A DNA stretch of 17,037 nt from Sideroxydans sp. (GTDB taxonomy: Bacteria > Pseudomonadota > Gammaproteobacteria > Burkholderiales > Gallionellaceae), in assembly GCA_030823965.1 (NCBI GenBank), contig JAVBYP010000265.1, positions 1-17,037 on the forward strand. The letters are read 5' to 3'. A program made the translations under genes and the position numbers. The notes beneath the pieces were generated by a model. That model saw only the letters and a list, made by a program, of their open reading frames with translations, was not told the DNA's origin and made no database searches. Shown here in pieces: positions 1 through 7,898 of this stretch. Positions within the stretch are counted from its first letter, which is position 1. The number at the start of each line of letters is the position of its first letter.

Positions 1-2
1 TT

Positions 3-2624
3 CCCGGCGTGGGCGAGGCCATGCTGTTCGGCACCGAATATTCGATGCGCCTGTGGTTGAAACCAGAAAAACTGCAAGCCTACAGCGTCTCTCCCGCCGA
101 TGTTGCGCGCGCGGTACGTGCACAGAATGCACAGATGTCGACTGGTGAATTGGGACAATTACCCAGCGTGCCGGGACAAGAACTCAACGCAGTCATCGTC
201 ACCCGTAGCCGCCTCTCCACTCCTGAAGAGTTCGGCAACATCCTCGTGCGCACCAACCCGGACGGCTCTTCTTTGCGCATCAAAGATGTGGCGCGCGTCG
301 AATTGGGTGCGCAAGATTATTCTGTCAGCGCACGCATCGACGGCCAGCCTGCAGCGGGTATCGCCATCCGCTTGACGCCCGATGCCAACGCCTTGGAAAC
401 GGTGGCAGCAGTCAAGACGCGCATGACGGAACTGTCTAAATTCTTCCCCTCCGGCGTTGACTGGTTGATCCCTTACGACACTTCTAAATTCATCGAGATC
501 TCGATCACGGAAGTATTGAAAAGTTTGGCCGAAGCACTGCTGCTGGTGTTCTTGGTGATGTACTTGTTCTTGGGCAACCTGCGCGCCACGCTGATCCCCA
601 CCATCGTCATTCCGGTGGCACTGGTGGGTGCATTGGTCGGCCTATATCTGCTCGGCTACTCCATCAACGTGCTCACTTTGTTCGCCATGGTGCTCGCCAT
701 CGGTATCGTGGTGGACGATGCCATCGTGGTGGTGGAGAACGTCGAACGCATCATGAGCACAGAGAATCTGCCTCCACGCGAAGCGACCCGCAAAGCGATG
801 GATCAGATCATCGGTGCGATCATCGCCATCACGCTGGTGTTGTCGGCTGTGTTCATCCCGATGGCGCTGTTCCCCGGCTCTACGGGTGCCATCTATCGCC
901 AGTTCGCCGTGACCTTAGTGCTGACTATGGCCTTCTCGGCGCTGATGGCGTTGACTCTGACCCCCGCGCTGTGTGCCTCGTTGCTGAAACACACACCAGG
1001 TAAAGATGACATGGTGCCCGCCTCTGGCCCACTGGCTTGGTTCCATCACGCCTTCGCCCGCTTGACCGCACGTTATATCGGCGGCATGAACAAGGTAGTG
1101 CGCAAAGCCGGACGTTATCTATTGATCTACGCGGTCATCTTGGTGGCGATCGGTTGGATGTTCAGCAAACTACCCGGTAGCTTCTTGCCTTCAGAAGACC
1201 AAGGCTATTTCGTCAGCGTGATCCAGTTGCCATCAGGTGCCACGCGAGAGCGTACTGCCGAAGTGTTGTCGCAAGTGGAGCAGTATTACTTGGGATTGAA
1301 AGAAGTCGATCATGTCATCGGCGTGGTCGGATTTTCCTTCTTTGGACGCGGACAGAATGCAGCGATCACCTTCGTGCGCCTCAAGGACTGGAGTGAACGC
1401 CCAGGTAAAGCAAGCAGTTCAGGCGCTTTGGCCCAACAGGCCAACATGACATTCTTCCGTATCAAACAAGCGATGATCTTTGCCATCAATCCGCCTCCCA
1501 TTCCCGAGCTAGCCGCTGCTGGTGGTTTCGATTTCCGTCTGCAAGACAGAGGCGGATTGGGTCGTGAGAAGTTGCTGGAGGCCCGCAATATGGCGCTCGG
1601 CATGGCCATGCAAAATAAGGCGTTGGCAGGTGTGCGGCCAGAAGGACAAGAAGCCGCTCCGCAAGTGTTTCTCGATATCGATCGCGTAAAAGCGGAATCG
1701 TTGGGTGTTTCCATCACTGACCTGAACGAGACTTTGCAATCACTGCTGGGCACGGTCTATATCAACGACTTCGTGCGCCAAGGCCGCATCTTGCGCGTGC
1801 AGATGCAAGCCGATGCCACTACCCGCCGTTCGCCCGAGGACCTCCTGAAGATCTCGATCCGCAACAAAGAGGGCCACATGGTGCCGCTATCCGCGCTGGC
1901 CACTACACGCTGGATCAGCGACTCACCCAAGTTGGACCGTTACAACGGCCTGCCTTCGATGAAGATCGCTGGTGGACCTGCGCCCGGCCGCAGTTCCGGC
2001 GAAGCAATGGCAGCCATGCAAGAGATCGCCGCCAAGCTACCGCCCGGTTTCGGTTTCGAATGGTCTGGCACGGCACGTGAAGAGATCCAATCGGGCGCAC
2101 AGTCTTCTACTTTGTTCGCTATCTCCATCATCGTGGTGTTCCTGTGTCTCGCAGCACTGTATGAGAGCTGGTCCATTCCGTTCGCGGTGATCTTGGCTGT
2201 GCCGCTAGGCGTGTTTGGCGCACTGCTGGCCGTCACCTTGCGCGACCTACCCAACGACGTCTATTTCAAGGTCGGCCTCATCGCCATCATCGGCTTGTCG
2301 GCCAAGAACGCCATCCTGATCATCGAGTTCGCGCGCAAATTGCAAGACGAAGGAATGAGCCTGATCGATGCCACGCTGGAAGCATGCCGCTTAAGGTTCC
2401 GGCCTATCTTGATGACTTCGTTCGCCTTCATCGCAGGCGTGTCACCACTTGCCTTCTCCACTGGCGCGGGCGCACAAAGCCGACACGCCATCGGCACTGG
2501 CGTGATGGGTGGCATGCTCACCGCTACACTTTTCGCCGTGTTGTTGGTACCCGTGTTCTTTGTCATCGTGCGCAAGTTCTTTCCCGGTCATGCGCGTAAA
2601 GAGGGTGAATACGAAGACGACTAG
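3..2624 (+). CDS. RND multidrug efflux transporter, AcrB/MexB (HAE1) type, 5' truncated by window edge
   Basis: Inner-membrane proton-driven pump subunit. With a periplasmic adaptor and an outer-membrane channel it would export drugs and other amphiphiles. The reading frame is open to the window edge, so the true start lies upstream. The first visible residues, PGVGEAMLFG, match the AcrB porter domain around residue 170, and about 872 residues remain of the usual ~1040. The proton-relay residues are present. An Asp pair in GIVVDDAIVVVENV (codons at 714-719) fits AcrB D407/D408. Lys in LSAKNAILIIEFA fits K940, and Arg and Thr in FRPILMTSFAF fit R971 and T978. The second periplasmic loop and the last TM bundle are complete, and the protein ends in a charged tail, EGEYEDD. 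The adaptor gene is presumably just upstream, as in most mex/acr operons. The family is certain; the substrate cannot be told. Confidence 0.95.
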   Translation, partial: PGVGEAMLFGTEYSMRLWLKPEKLQAYSVSPADVARAVRAQNAQMSTGELGQLPSVPGQELNAVIVTRSRLSTPEEFGNILVRTNPDGSSLRIKDVARVELGAQDYSVSARIDGQPAAGIAIRLTPDANALETVAAVKTRMTELSKFFPSGVDWLIPYDTSKFIEISITEVLKSLAEALLLVFLVMYLFLGNLRATLIPTIVIPVALVGALVGLYLLGYSINVLTLFAMVLAIGIVVDDAIVVVENVERIMSTENLPPREATRKAMDQIIGAIIAITLVLSAVFIPMALFPGSTGAIYRQFAVTLVLTMAFSALMALTLTPALCASLLKHTPGKDDMVPASGPLAWFHHAFARLTARYIGGMNKVVRKAGRYLLIYAVILVAIGWMFSKLPGSFLPSEDQGYFVSVIQLPSGATRERTAEVLSQVEQYYLGLKEVDHVIGVVGFSFFGRGQNAAITFVRLKDWSERPGKASSSGALAQQANMTFFRIKQAMIFAINPPPIPELAAAGGFDFRLQDRGGLGREKLLEARNMALGMAMQNKALAGVRPEGQEAAPQVFLDIDRVKAESLGVSITDLNETLQSLLGTVYINDFVRQGRILRVQMQADATTRRSPEDLLKISIRNKEGHMVPLSALATTRWISDSPKLDRYNGLPSMKIAGGPAPGRSSGEAMAAMQEIAAKLPPGFGFEWSGTAREEIQSGAQSSTLFAISIIVVFLCLAALYESWSIPFAVILAVPLGVFGALLAVTLRDLPNDVYFKVGLIAIIGLSAKNAILIIEFARKLQDEGMSLIDATLEACRLRFRPILMTSFAFIAGVSPLAFSTGAGAQSRHAIGTGVMGGMLTATLFAVLLVPVFFVIVRKFFPGHARKEGEYEDD

Positions 2625-2655
2625 GTCGGTCTGAAGCAGGCCCAATAGCGTTACA

Positions 2656-2682
2656 ATTCCGGCTCATCCATTGAGCCGGAAT
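2656..2682 (+). promoter_or_regulatory. pyrC leader hairpin covering the ribosome binding site
   Basis: A perfect inverted repeat has arms ATTCCGGCTCA (2656-2666) and TGAGCCGGAAT (2672-2682) around a 5-base loop. The 3' arm holds GGAA (2678-2681), the only Shine-Dalgarno-like stretch at a proper distance (7 bases) from the pyrC ATG at 2689, so folding would hide it. No T-run follows, so it is not an intrinsic terminator for the pump gene. A -10-like TACAAT lies at 2652-2657. In enterobacteria pyrC is controlled by a leader hairpin with CCGGC/GCCGG arms, formed or not depending on pyrimidine-sensitive start-site choice. The layout here is similar. Conservation of that mechanism is an inference. 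Confidence 0.6.
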
Positions 2683-2688
2683 CATTTC

Positions 2689-3732
2689 ATGCAACAACTC
2701 ACCCTCACCCGCCCTGACGATTGGCATCTGCATCTGCGCGATGGAGATTTGATGGCATCTGTATTGCCTGATACCGCGCGCCAATTCGCACGCGCCATCG
2801 TCATGCCTAATCTGCGCCCGCCCGTCACCACCACCGAACAGGCCGTGGCTTACCGCGAGCGCATCTTGAATGCGTTGCCGCAAGGCATGAAGTTCGAACC
2901 GCTGATGACGCTGTACCTCACCGACAACACCAGCGCAGAAGAGATACGCAAAGCCAAAGCGAGTGGCGTAGTACATGCGGTGAAGCTGTACCCCGCAGGA
3001 GCGACCACAAACTCTGACGCGGGCGTCACCGATCTGCGCAAGACCTACGCTGCACTGGAAGAGATGCAACGCTGCGGTATGCCGTTCTTGGTGCACGGCG
3101 AAGTGACTAATGCCGACATCGACATCTTCGACCGCGAAGCCGTGTTCATCGAACGAGTGATGCAGCCGCTGTTGAAAGACCTGCCCAACCTACGCGTGGT
3201 GTTCGAACACATCACCACCAAAGATGCCGCGCAGTTCGTGACCAGTGCAGGAGACAACATCGCCGCCACCCTCACCCCGCAACACCTGCTGTACAACCGC
3301 AACGCCATGCTGGTCGGCGGCATCCGCCCACACTTCTACTGCCTGCCGATATTGAAGCGCGAGACGCACCGTGAAGCGCTGGTGAAGGCCGCCACCAGCG
3401 GCAACAAAAAATTCTTCCTCGGCACCGACAGCGCCCCGCACGCGCAACACACCAAAGAGAACGCCTGCGGCTGCGCCGGTTGCTACTCCGCTCACAACGC
3501 CATTGAACTGTATGCCGAAGCGTTCGAGGCGGCAGGGGCTCTGGACAAACTGGAAGCCTTCGCCAGCTTCTACGGCGCGGATTATTACGGACTGCCACGC
3601 AATTCCGAGAAGGTCACGCTACGTAAAGAAGAGTGGCAAGTACCTGCATCGGTGGGGTTTGGTGAGCATCAGCTCGTGCCGTTGAGGTCGGGGGAGATGA
3701 TGACGTGGAAGTTGGCTCGTAAACAGGATTAA
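2689..3732 (+). CDS. pyrC: Dihydroorotase, class II
   Basis: Cytoplasmic zinc enzyme that cyclises carbamoyl-aspartate to dihydroorotate, the third step of de novo pyrimidine synthesis. The 347-residue product has the class II size. Metal and catalytic residues are all visible: H13 and H15 in [10 protein letters not shown], the carbamylated lysine K99 in [17 protein letters not shown]136 in VHGE, H174 in FEHITT, and catalytic D247 in LGTDSAPH. Each sits a constant three or so residues before its E. coli PyrC counterpart, which supports the ATG at 2689. An in-frame TTG at 2671 lies in the loop of the leader hairpin and is a poor start. The only plausible ribosome site, GGAA, is inside the 3' arm of that hairpin. 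The gene is separated from the pump gene by 64 bases and probably has its own promoter. Confidence 0.96.
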   Translation: MQQLTLTRPDDWHLHLRDGDLMASVLPDTARQFARAIVMPNLRPPVTTTEQAVAYRERILNALPQGMKFEPLMTLYLTDNTSAEEIRKAKASGVVHAVKLYPAGATTNSDAGVTDLRKTYAALEEMQRCGMPFLVHGEVTNADIDIFDREAVFIERVMQPLLKDLPNLRVVFEHITTKDAAQFVTSAGDNIAATLTPQHLLYNRNAMLVGGIRPHFYCLPILKRETHREALVKAATSGNKKFFLGTDSAPHAQHTKENACGCAGCYSAHNAIELYAEAFEAAGALDKLEAFASFYGADYYGLPRNSEKVTLRKEEWQVPASVGFGEHQLVPLRSGEMMTWKLARKQD

Positions 3733-3753
3733 TCATGATGTATATCTCTAACC

Positions 3754-3760
3754 AAGGAGG
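3754..3760 (+). promoter_or_regulatory. Near-perfect Shine-Dalgarno AAGGAGG
   Basis: AAGGAGG lies eight bases before the ATG at 3769. It is the strongest ribosome binding site in the window; most neighbours have four- or five-base matches. It fixes the start of the lipoprotein gene and suggests efficient translation. Confidence 0.75.
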
Positions 3761-3768
3761 TTAAAGTT

Positions 3769-4095
3769 ATGAATGGCAAATGGAGGACAACAGCTTTACT
3801 CGCATCGTTGATAGTTCTGGGCAGCTGCGCAACCCCGATGAATTATGTCGCTACTGGTGGCAGTAAATCCGATGGCACGGTAAGACTTTCCTACGAATTC
3901 GAATCGTTTCAAGATCCAGTTCTGAACGAACAACAAGGTTTGGAACTTGCAAAATCTAAGTGCGCAATTTGGGGCTACACAGGGGCAGAACCTTTTGGAG
4001 GGAAATTGCGTAATTGCACTAATTTCAGCAAAGATGGTTGTAATCGATACCTTGTTACTACCGAATATCAATGCTTTGGCGGCTCAACAAAGTGA
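3769..4095 (+). CDS. Small YecR-like lipoprotein
   Basis: A 108-residue predicted lipoprotein. Residues 1-19 form a signal peptide (basic MNGKWR, then a hydrophobic stretch) ending in the lipobox LGSC, with C20 as the lipidated cysteine. The mature part, with ATPMNYVATGGSKSDGTVRL, an EQQGLELAKSKCAIWGY segment and a C-terminal Cys-rich part (CTN, GCNRY, EYQCFG), resembles the YecR lipoprotein family. In E. coli YecR is a lipoprotein of the flagellar regulon, but its function is not established, and no flagellar gene is nearby. Four cysteines remain after the lipobox, enough for two disulfides in the periplasm. GC content is about 45% by counting, clearly below pyrC (near 60%), and Lys/Asn codons are AT-rich, so it may be a later arrival. 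The position of the lipobox and the strong ribosome site settle the start. Confidence 0.8.
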   Translation: MNGKWRTTALLASLIVLGSCATPMNYVATGGSKSDGTVRLSYEFESFQDPVLNEQQGLELAKSKCAIWGYTGAEPFGGKLRNCTNFSKDGCNRYLVTTEYQCFGGSTK

Positions 4096-4151
4096 TGGCA
4101 GCTAAGCTAAAGGAATCAGACTCGAATTAACTATCCGATTTCGAATATCAC

Positions 4152-4691
4152 ATGCCCATATCTAACTACCTCAACACCTCCCCAACTCTAGGCTCTCGCG
4201 TCTATCTACACCCTTCCTGCCAAGTCATCGGCGATGTGAAGCTGGGTGATGACAGTTCCATCTGGTGCAACACGGTGTTGCGCGGGGATGTGAATCGTAT
4301 CGAGGTCGGGCGCGGCTCTAACATCCAAGATTTGACGATGTGTCATGTATCGCACAAGACGGCGGACAAGCCTGACGGCTCACCACTCATCATCGGCGAC
4401 TATGTGACGGTGGGGCATTCGGTGATCTTGCACGGGTGCCGTATCGGCAACGACTGCCTCATTGGTATGGGCTCGATCATCATGGACGATGTGGTGATCC
4501 CCGACCGTGTGATGATCGGTGCGGGCAGTCTGATCTCGCCGGGTAAGACGTTGGAGAGTGGGATGTTGTACATGGGGCGGCCTGCCAAGTTGGTGCGGGC
4601 GCTAACGGAAGACGAGATGAAGTATCTGCGATACTCGGCCGAGCATTACATCCGCAACAAAGACAATTATCTGAAAGGTTCAACCGCATGA
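4152..4691 (+). CDS. Gamma-class carbonic anhydrase family protein (YrdA-like)
   Basis: A 179-residue cytoplasmic left-handed beta-helix protein built from hexapeptide repeats, for example IGDVKLGDDSSIW, IGDYVTVGHSVI and IGNDCLIGMGSII. The three zinc-ligand histidines of the family are present: H65 in MCHVSH, and H89 and H94 in VGHSVILHG. The ends of the barrel, DVNRIEVGRGSNIQDLT and MIGAGSLISPGKTLESG, are typical of YrdA/PaaY-like proteins. These bind a metal and form trimers; whether this one hydrates CO2 cannot be told. The C-terminal helix includes EDEMKYLRYSAEHY. The start ATG at 4152 has no obvious Shine-Dalgarno but matches the family N-terminus. The stop overlaps the next gene's start by four bases (ATGA), so the two are translationally coupled. 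Confidence 0.92.
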   Translation: MPISNYLNTSPTLGSRVYLHPSCQVIGDVKLGDDSSIWCNTVLRGDVNRIEVGRGSNIQDLTMCHVSHKTADKPDGSPLIIGDYVTVGHSVILHGCRIGNDCLIGMGSIIMDDVVIPDRVMIGAGSLISPGKTLESGMLYMGRPAKLVRALTEDEMKYLRYSAEHYIRNKDNYLKGSTA

Positions 4692-5056
4692 CGATGTTTG
4701 GTAGTGATCTCATGCTGCATGGCGAGCACGATCTAGAGTTGCAGATCGAGCGCACTTGCCTCGCGCTGGGATTGGACTTTCATGACGAGTATCAAGTGAG
4801 GATGTTCGCGCGTGATGTGTTGCAGAACATCGATAGGTTGCGTAAAGCGGCACGCGAGGGGGATATGCAAGCCCGCATCAAGGTGGAGCTTTACGGCTTG
4901 GCGATGCTGATGCACAAGACCAATTCGGCGACCTTCGGCGCAGGTTACATGAACCAGTTCGCCAAGGTGACTGTGAATCAATCCGCGTGGGCGGCCATCG
5001 CAATGGCTTTGTGGAATGAGCTTGAATCACGCAACCCAGATAGTACAGAACCATAG
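4688..5056 (+). CDS. Uncharacterised 122-aa protein coupled to the carbonic anhydrase gene
   Basis: I do not recognise this family. The ATG at 4688 overlaps the preceding stop (ATGA), and AAGG lies nine bases upstream, so translational coupling is likely. The product is predicted to be mostly helical and soluble, with no signal peptide or membrane segment. An acidic N-terminal part (HGEHDLELQIERTCLALGLD) is followed by an amphipathic helix with RLRKAAREGDMQARIKVELYG. A more hydrophobic C-terminal half contains LAMLMHKTNSATFGAGYM and SAWAAIAMALWNELE. A partner or chaperone role for the upstream gamma-CA-like protein is possible but rests only on the overlap. It is a real gene by coding quality, tight packing and ribosome site; the function is unknown. 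Confidence 0.8.
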   Translation: MTMFGSDLMLHGEHDLELQIERTCLALGLDFHDEYQVRMFARDVLQNIDRLRKAAREGDMQARIKVELYGLAMLMHKTNSATFGAGYMNQFAKVTVNQSAWAAIAMALWNELESRNPDSTEP

Positions 5057-5065
5057 GAATCAGCA

Positions 5066-5380
5066 ATGAAACAACCGACACTAGAAGACATCGACCGCGC
5101 TCAGGTGAACTTGGAGACCGCCCAGATCGACTGGCGCGAGTTGCAACCTTATTTCGCGCGTGGCGCGACGGTGGCCGTAGATGGGACCCTCGACTTGGTG
5201 GATGTCGCGTTCCAGATATCCAAGGACAACAAGGCACAAGTGGCCCAGTGGCTGGCGTCGGGGCAGATCGGCAAGGTCACCGATGAGCAGGCATTGGCTT
5301 GGTACGAGTCGGATGCTCTGCTGTGGGCCGTAGTGGCAAGACCTTATGTTTTGGTGCAAGACAAGAACCGCGATCAGTAA
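5066..5380 (+). CDS. DUF2288-type conserved protein
   Basis: A 104-residue soluble protein that matches the DUF2288 pattern. It shows IDWRELQPYFARG, then VDGTLDLVDVAFQISKDN, then VAQWLASGQIGKVTDEQALAW and a terminal ARPYVLVQDK. The function of the family is not known. AGGAA lies seven bases before the ATG at 5066, and only nine bases separate it from the previous gene, so it belongs to the same transcription unit. Its last 35 bases overlap the earliest possible start of the next gene in another frame. No signal peptide or transmembrane segment is visible. Confidence 0.85.
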   Translation: MKQPTLEDIDRAQVNLETAQIDWRELQPYFARGATVAVDGTLDLVDVAFQISKDNKAQVAQWLASGQIGKVTDEQALAWYESDALLWAVVARPYVLVQDKNRDQ

Positions 5381-6386
5381 CGACGACGCTTTGCCTACTT
5401 ATCGCCATCTGAAGAGAGTATGGCTGTTGATGGCTGTGCTGTCGTCGATGCCTGCATGTGCAGACGATGTGCTGGCCGAGACCCCGGTGACAGAACCTCC
5501 TACCTCTTTTATCCCTCGGCCATCACTCGATGCGATGGATGCCCCACGCGATTATCTTTCTGGGCAGTTCACAGGGTTGATCAGCAATATTGACCGTTTC
5601 TTCGGTGATGACCGCCACTTTCAGGAAAGCAACCAAAGCGTGTTGCAGCTTGATCTGACGAGGGTGACGGGCTACAACGGGGATGGACTTTTTGTTTTCT
5701 CGGGCAGAGCCAAGCTAGATCTACCCAATACCGAACAAAGGCTACATCTGACGATCGAAAGTGATGCGGACCAAAACCTATCCACTGACCAGTCTCGCAC
5801 GCAGCAGGCCACGACCAAACGGAGTACGGTGCAGAGCATCGCTGCAGCGTTGCGCTTCGAGCGGTTGTACAACGAACGCTGGCACTTCAGCACGGATACG
5901 GGATTGCAGTTCCAAGGTACGGCAACGACGCCCTTCACCCGAGCGCGTGGCAGCGTGAAGGGCACTCTAGGTTCGTGGCATACCAAGGCGAGCGAGACCG
6001 TGTTTTGGTTCAACACCATCGGAGCGGGTGAAACGACTCGATTCGATATTGAAAGACTGCTCAGTGAGCCTCTGCTGTTCCGCATCAGTAGCAACGCGAC
6101 TTGGCTGCATGATCAACAGAACTTCGATCTACGCCAAGACTTCTCGCTGTTTCATACTTGGGACGAGCGCACTGCCCTACTCTATCAAGCTAGCGTCTTC
6201 GGCATAAGTGAACCCAAGACGCATGTGACGGACTATGTGTTGTTGGTGTCCTACCGCTATCGACTGCATCGTGACTGGCTGTTCTTCGAGCTCGATCCGC
6301 AACTGCACTTCCCCGCCGACAAGCAGTTCCACACCAGTCCAGCCCTAGTGATGCGGCTGGAGATGTTGTTCGATGAAACCGACTAG
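5346..6386 (+). CDS. Predicted outer-membrane beta-barrel / exported protein
   Basis: Not assigned to a known family. The longest frame gives 346 residues. A signal peptide-like stretch, RHLKRVWLLMAVLSSMPACA, ends before ADD or DDV near residues 39-41. The rest is rich in alternating hydrophobic/polar beta-strand segments with many aromatic residues, for example LHLTIESDAD, RWHFSTDTGLQFQG, ASETVFWFNTIGAG, RISSNATWLHD and YVLLVSYRYRLHRDWLFFELDPQLHF. This suits an outer-membrane barrel. The start is uncertain. ATG 5346 overlaps the previous gene by 35 bases. An in-frame TTG at 5391 would give 331 residues with a 23-residue signal peptide directly after the upstream stop. Neither has a good ribosome site. 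The gene converges on pap with only seven bases between stops and no visible terminator. Confidence 0.75.
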   Translation: MFWCKTRTAISNDDALPTYRHLKRVWLLMAVLSSMPACADDVLAETPVTEPPTSFIPRPSLDAMDAPRDYLSGQFTGLISNIDRFFGDDRHFQESNQSVLQLDLTRVTGYNGDGLFVFSGRAKLDLPNTEQRLHLTIESDADQNLSTDQSRTQQATTKRSTVQSIAAALRFERLYNERWHFSTDTGLQFQGTATTPFTRARGSVKGTLGSWHTKASETVFWFNTIGAGETTRFDIERLLSEPLLFRISSNATWLHDQQNFDLRQDFSLFHTWDERTALLYQASVFGISEPKTHVTDYVLLVSYRYRLHRDWLFFELDPQLHFPADKQFHTSPALVMRLEMLFDETD

Positions 6387-6393
6387 CGCCCAG

Positions 6394-7881
6394 TCATTTT
6401 ACTTTCTTCAACGCTGACTCGATGCGGTCACACAGTGTCTTCAAGATCTTGATGCGCGCGAAATTCTTGTCGTTGGCTTCTACTAGGGTCCACGGTGCGA
6501 TCTCGGTACTGGTCCTATCCACCATGTCACATACTGCGCGTTCATAGTCATCCCATTTCTCGCGGTTGCGCCAATCCTCTTCGGTGATCTTGAAGCGTTT
6601 GAAACCGATCTTCTCTCGTTCTTTGAAGCGACGTAGCTGCTCTTCCTTGGTGATGGCGAGCCAGAACTTCACCACCACTGCGCCGTTGTTGGTGAGCTGC
6701 TCCTCGAAATCGTTTATCTCACCATAGGCGCGCATCCAATCTGCTTCGGAGCAGAATTTCTCAACACGTTCGACCAGCACACGGCCATACCAAGAACGGT
6801 CGAAGATGGTGAAACGACCGATGCGCGGCACGTTGCGCCAGAAGCGCCACAGATAGGGTTGTGCGCGTTCCTCCTCGGTCGGTGCGGCAACGGGCGTGAT
6901 GCGATAGTGACGCGCATCCAATGCGCCAGTGATGCGGCGGATGGCGCCGCCTTTGCCGCCTGCATCAGATCCTTCGAACACGGCAACAACCGCGATCTTT
7001 TTGAATTTAGGGTTTCGTGTGAGTAAGGCGAGTTTGCCTTGGTATTTCTCCAACTCGGTATCGAACTTCTTCTTGGCGATGACTTGAGTCATATCCAATT
7101 TATCCAGCACATCGATGCCATCGATAGCGGCCTGCAACGGTGGCGCCTTGGCGACAGTGGCTTTCGATTGAGTGGCCAGATGTTTGCGCAATGACTCCAA
7201 GATCATCTTACCGACGGTCAGACCGCGATAACGCGCATCCGAACCTTCCACCACGATCCATGGTGCTTCAGCGGTGCTCGTCTCGCGCAAGGTGTGCTCG
7301 GACACTTTGCGGAACTTGTCGTAGAGTTCGAAACGTTCCCAATCGAACTTGGTGACGCGCCAACGGGTCTTGGGGTCTTTCTCCAAAGCTTTGAGACGTT
7401 TCTTCTGCGCATCTTTGGACAAGTGGAACCAGAACTTCAGCACTACCGCACCTTCGTCGGTGAGCATCTTCTCCATGCGGTTGATCTGTTCGATATCTAG
7501 CGCGAGTGAGGCGGCGCTGCTCTTCTTGAGGACGCGCTGCACGATGGGCTCGGTGTACCAAGAGCCGAAGAACACGCCGATCTTGCCCTTAGGCGGCAAT
7601 GCTCGCCAGAATCGCCACATGGGCGGGCGGTCGCGCTCTTCGTCCGACATCTCGCCAGTGGCATGCACTTGGATGTGACGCGGATCCATCCATTCGTTGA
7701 GCAAGTTCACTGTCTCGCCCTTGCCTGCACCATCCACACCACCGATAAGAATGATGACGGGGAATTTGGCTTTCTGCGCCAGATCGAATTGCGCATTCAA
7801 CAACGCTTCGCGCAGCTTGGGCTCTTCTTTGTCGTAGGTGGCTTTGTCTATCTTGTGTCCGAGTTCAGCTGATTCAAACAT
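6394..7881 (-). CDS. pap: Polyphosphate:AMP phosphotransferase (two-domain, class II PPK2)
   Basis: Transfers phosphate from polyphosphate to AMP, giving ADP, so stored polyphosphate can restore the adenylate pool. The 495 residues contain two PPK2 domains, as in the Pseudomonas and Acinetobacter enzymes. The N-terminal domain has a Walker A at 47-56 (GGVDGAGKGE) but FFGSWYTE at 104-111, where the catalytic Asp and Arg are missing. The C-terminal domain has both Walker A (EGSDAGGKGG, 303-312) and Walker B (FDRSWYGR, 360-367), plus the lid-like RVTKFDWERF and KITEEDWRNR pieces. Only the C-terminal domain should be active, as established for class II PPK2. GGGAG six bases before the ATG at 7881 confirms the start. 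It lies 17 bases after sixA on the same strand, so the two form an operon. Confidence 0.95.
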   Translation of the reverse strand: MFESAELGHKIDKATYDKEEPKLREALLNAQFDLAQKAKFPVIILIGGVDGAGKGETVNLLNEWMDPRHIQVHATGEMSDEERDRPPMWRFWRALPPKGKIGVFFGSWYTEPIVQRVLKKSSAASLALDIEQINRMEKMLTDEGAVVLKFWFHLSKDAQKKRLKALEKDPKTRWRVTKFDWERFELYDKFRKVSEHTLRETSTAEAPWIVVEGSDARYRGLTVGKMILESLRKHLATQSKATVAKAPPLQAAIDGIDVLDKLDMTQVIAKKKFDTELEKYQGKLALLTRNPKFKKIAVVAVFEGSDAGGKGGAIRRITGALDARHYRITPVAAPTEEERAQPYLWRFWRNVPRIGRFTIFDRSWYGRVLVERVEKFCSEADWMRAYGEINDFEEQLTNNGAVVVKFWLAITKEEQLRRFKEREKIGFKRFKITEEDWRNREKWDDYERAVCDMVDRTSTEIAPWTLVEANDKNFARIKILKTLCDRIESALKKVK

Positions 7882-7898
7882 GATGCTCTCCCTTTGGA

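Noticed and set aside
2656..2682. Intrinsic terminator of the RND pump gene
   Set aside because: The stem is strong, but no T-run follows on either strand, and it sits at the pyrC ribosome site; a leader hairpin is the better reading.
2563..3096. Minus-strand open frame, 177 codons
   Set aside because: It is antisense to pyrC and the end of the pump gene; no domain or ribosome site was seen.
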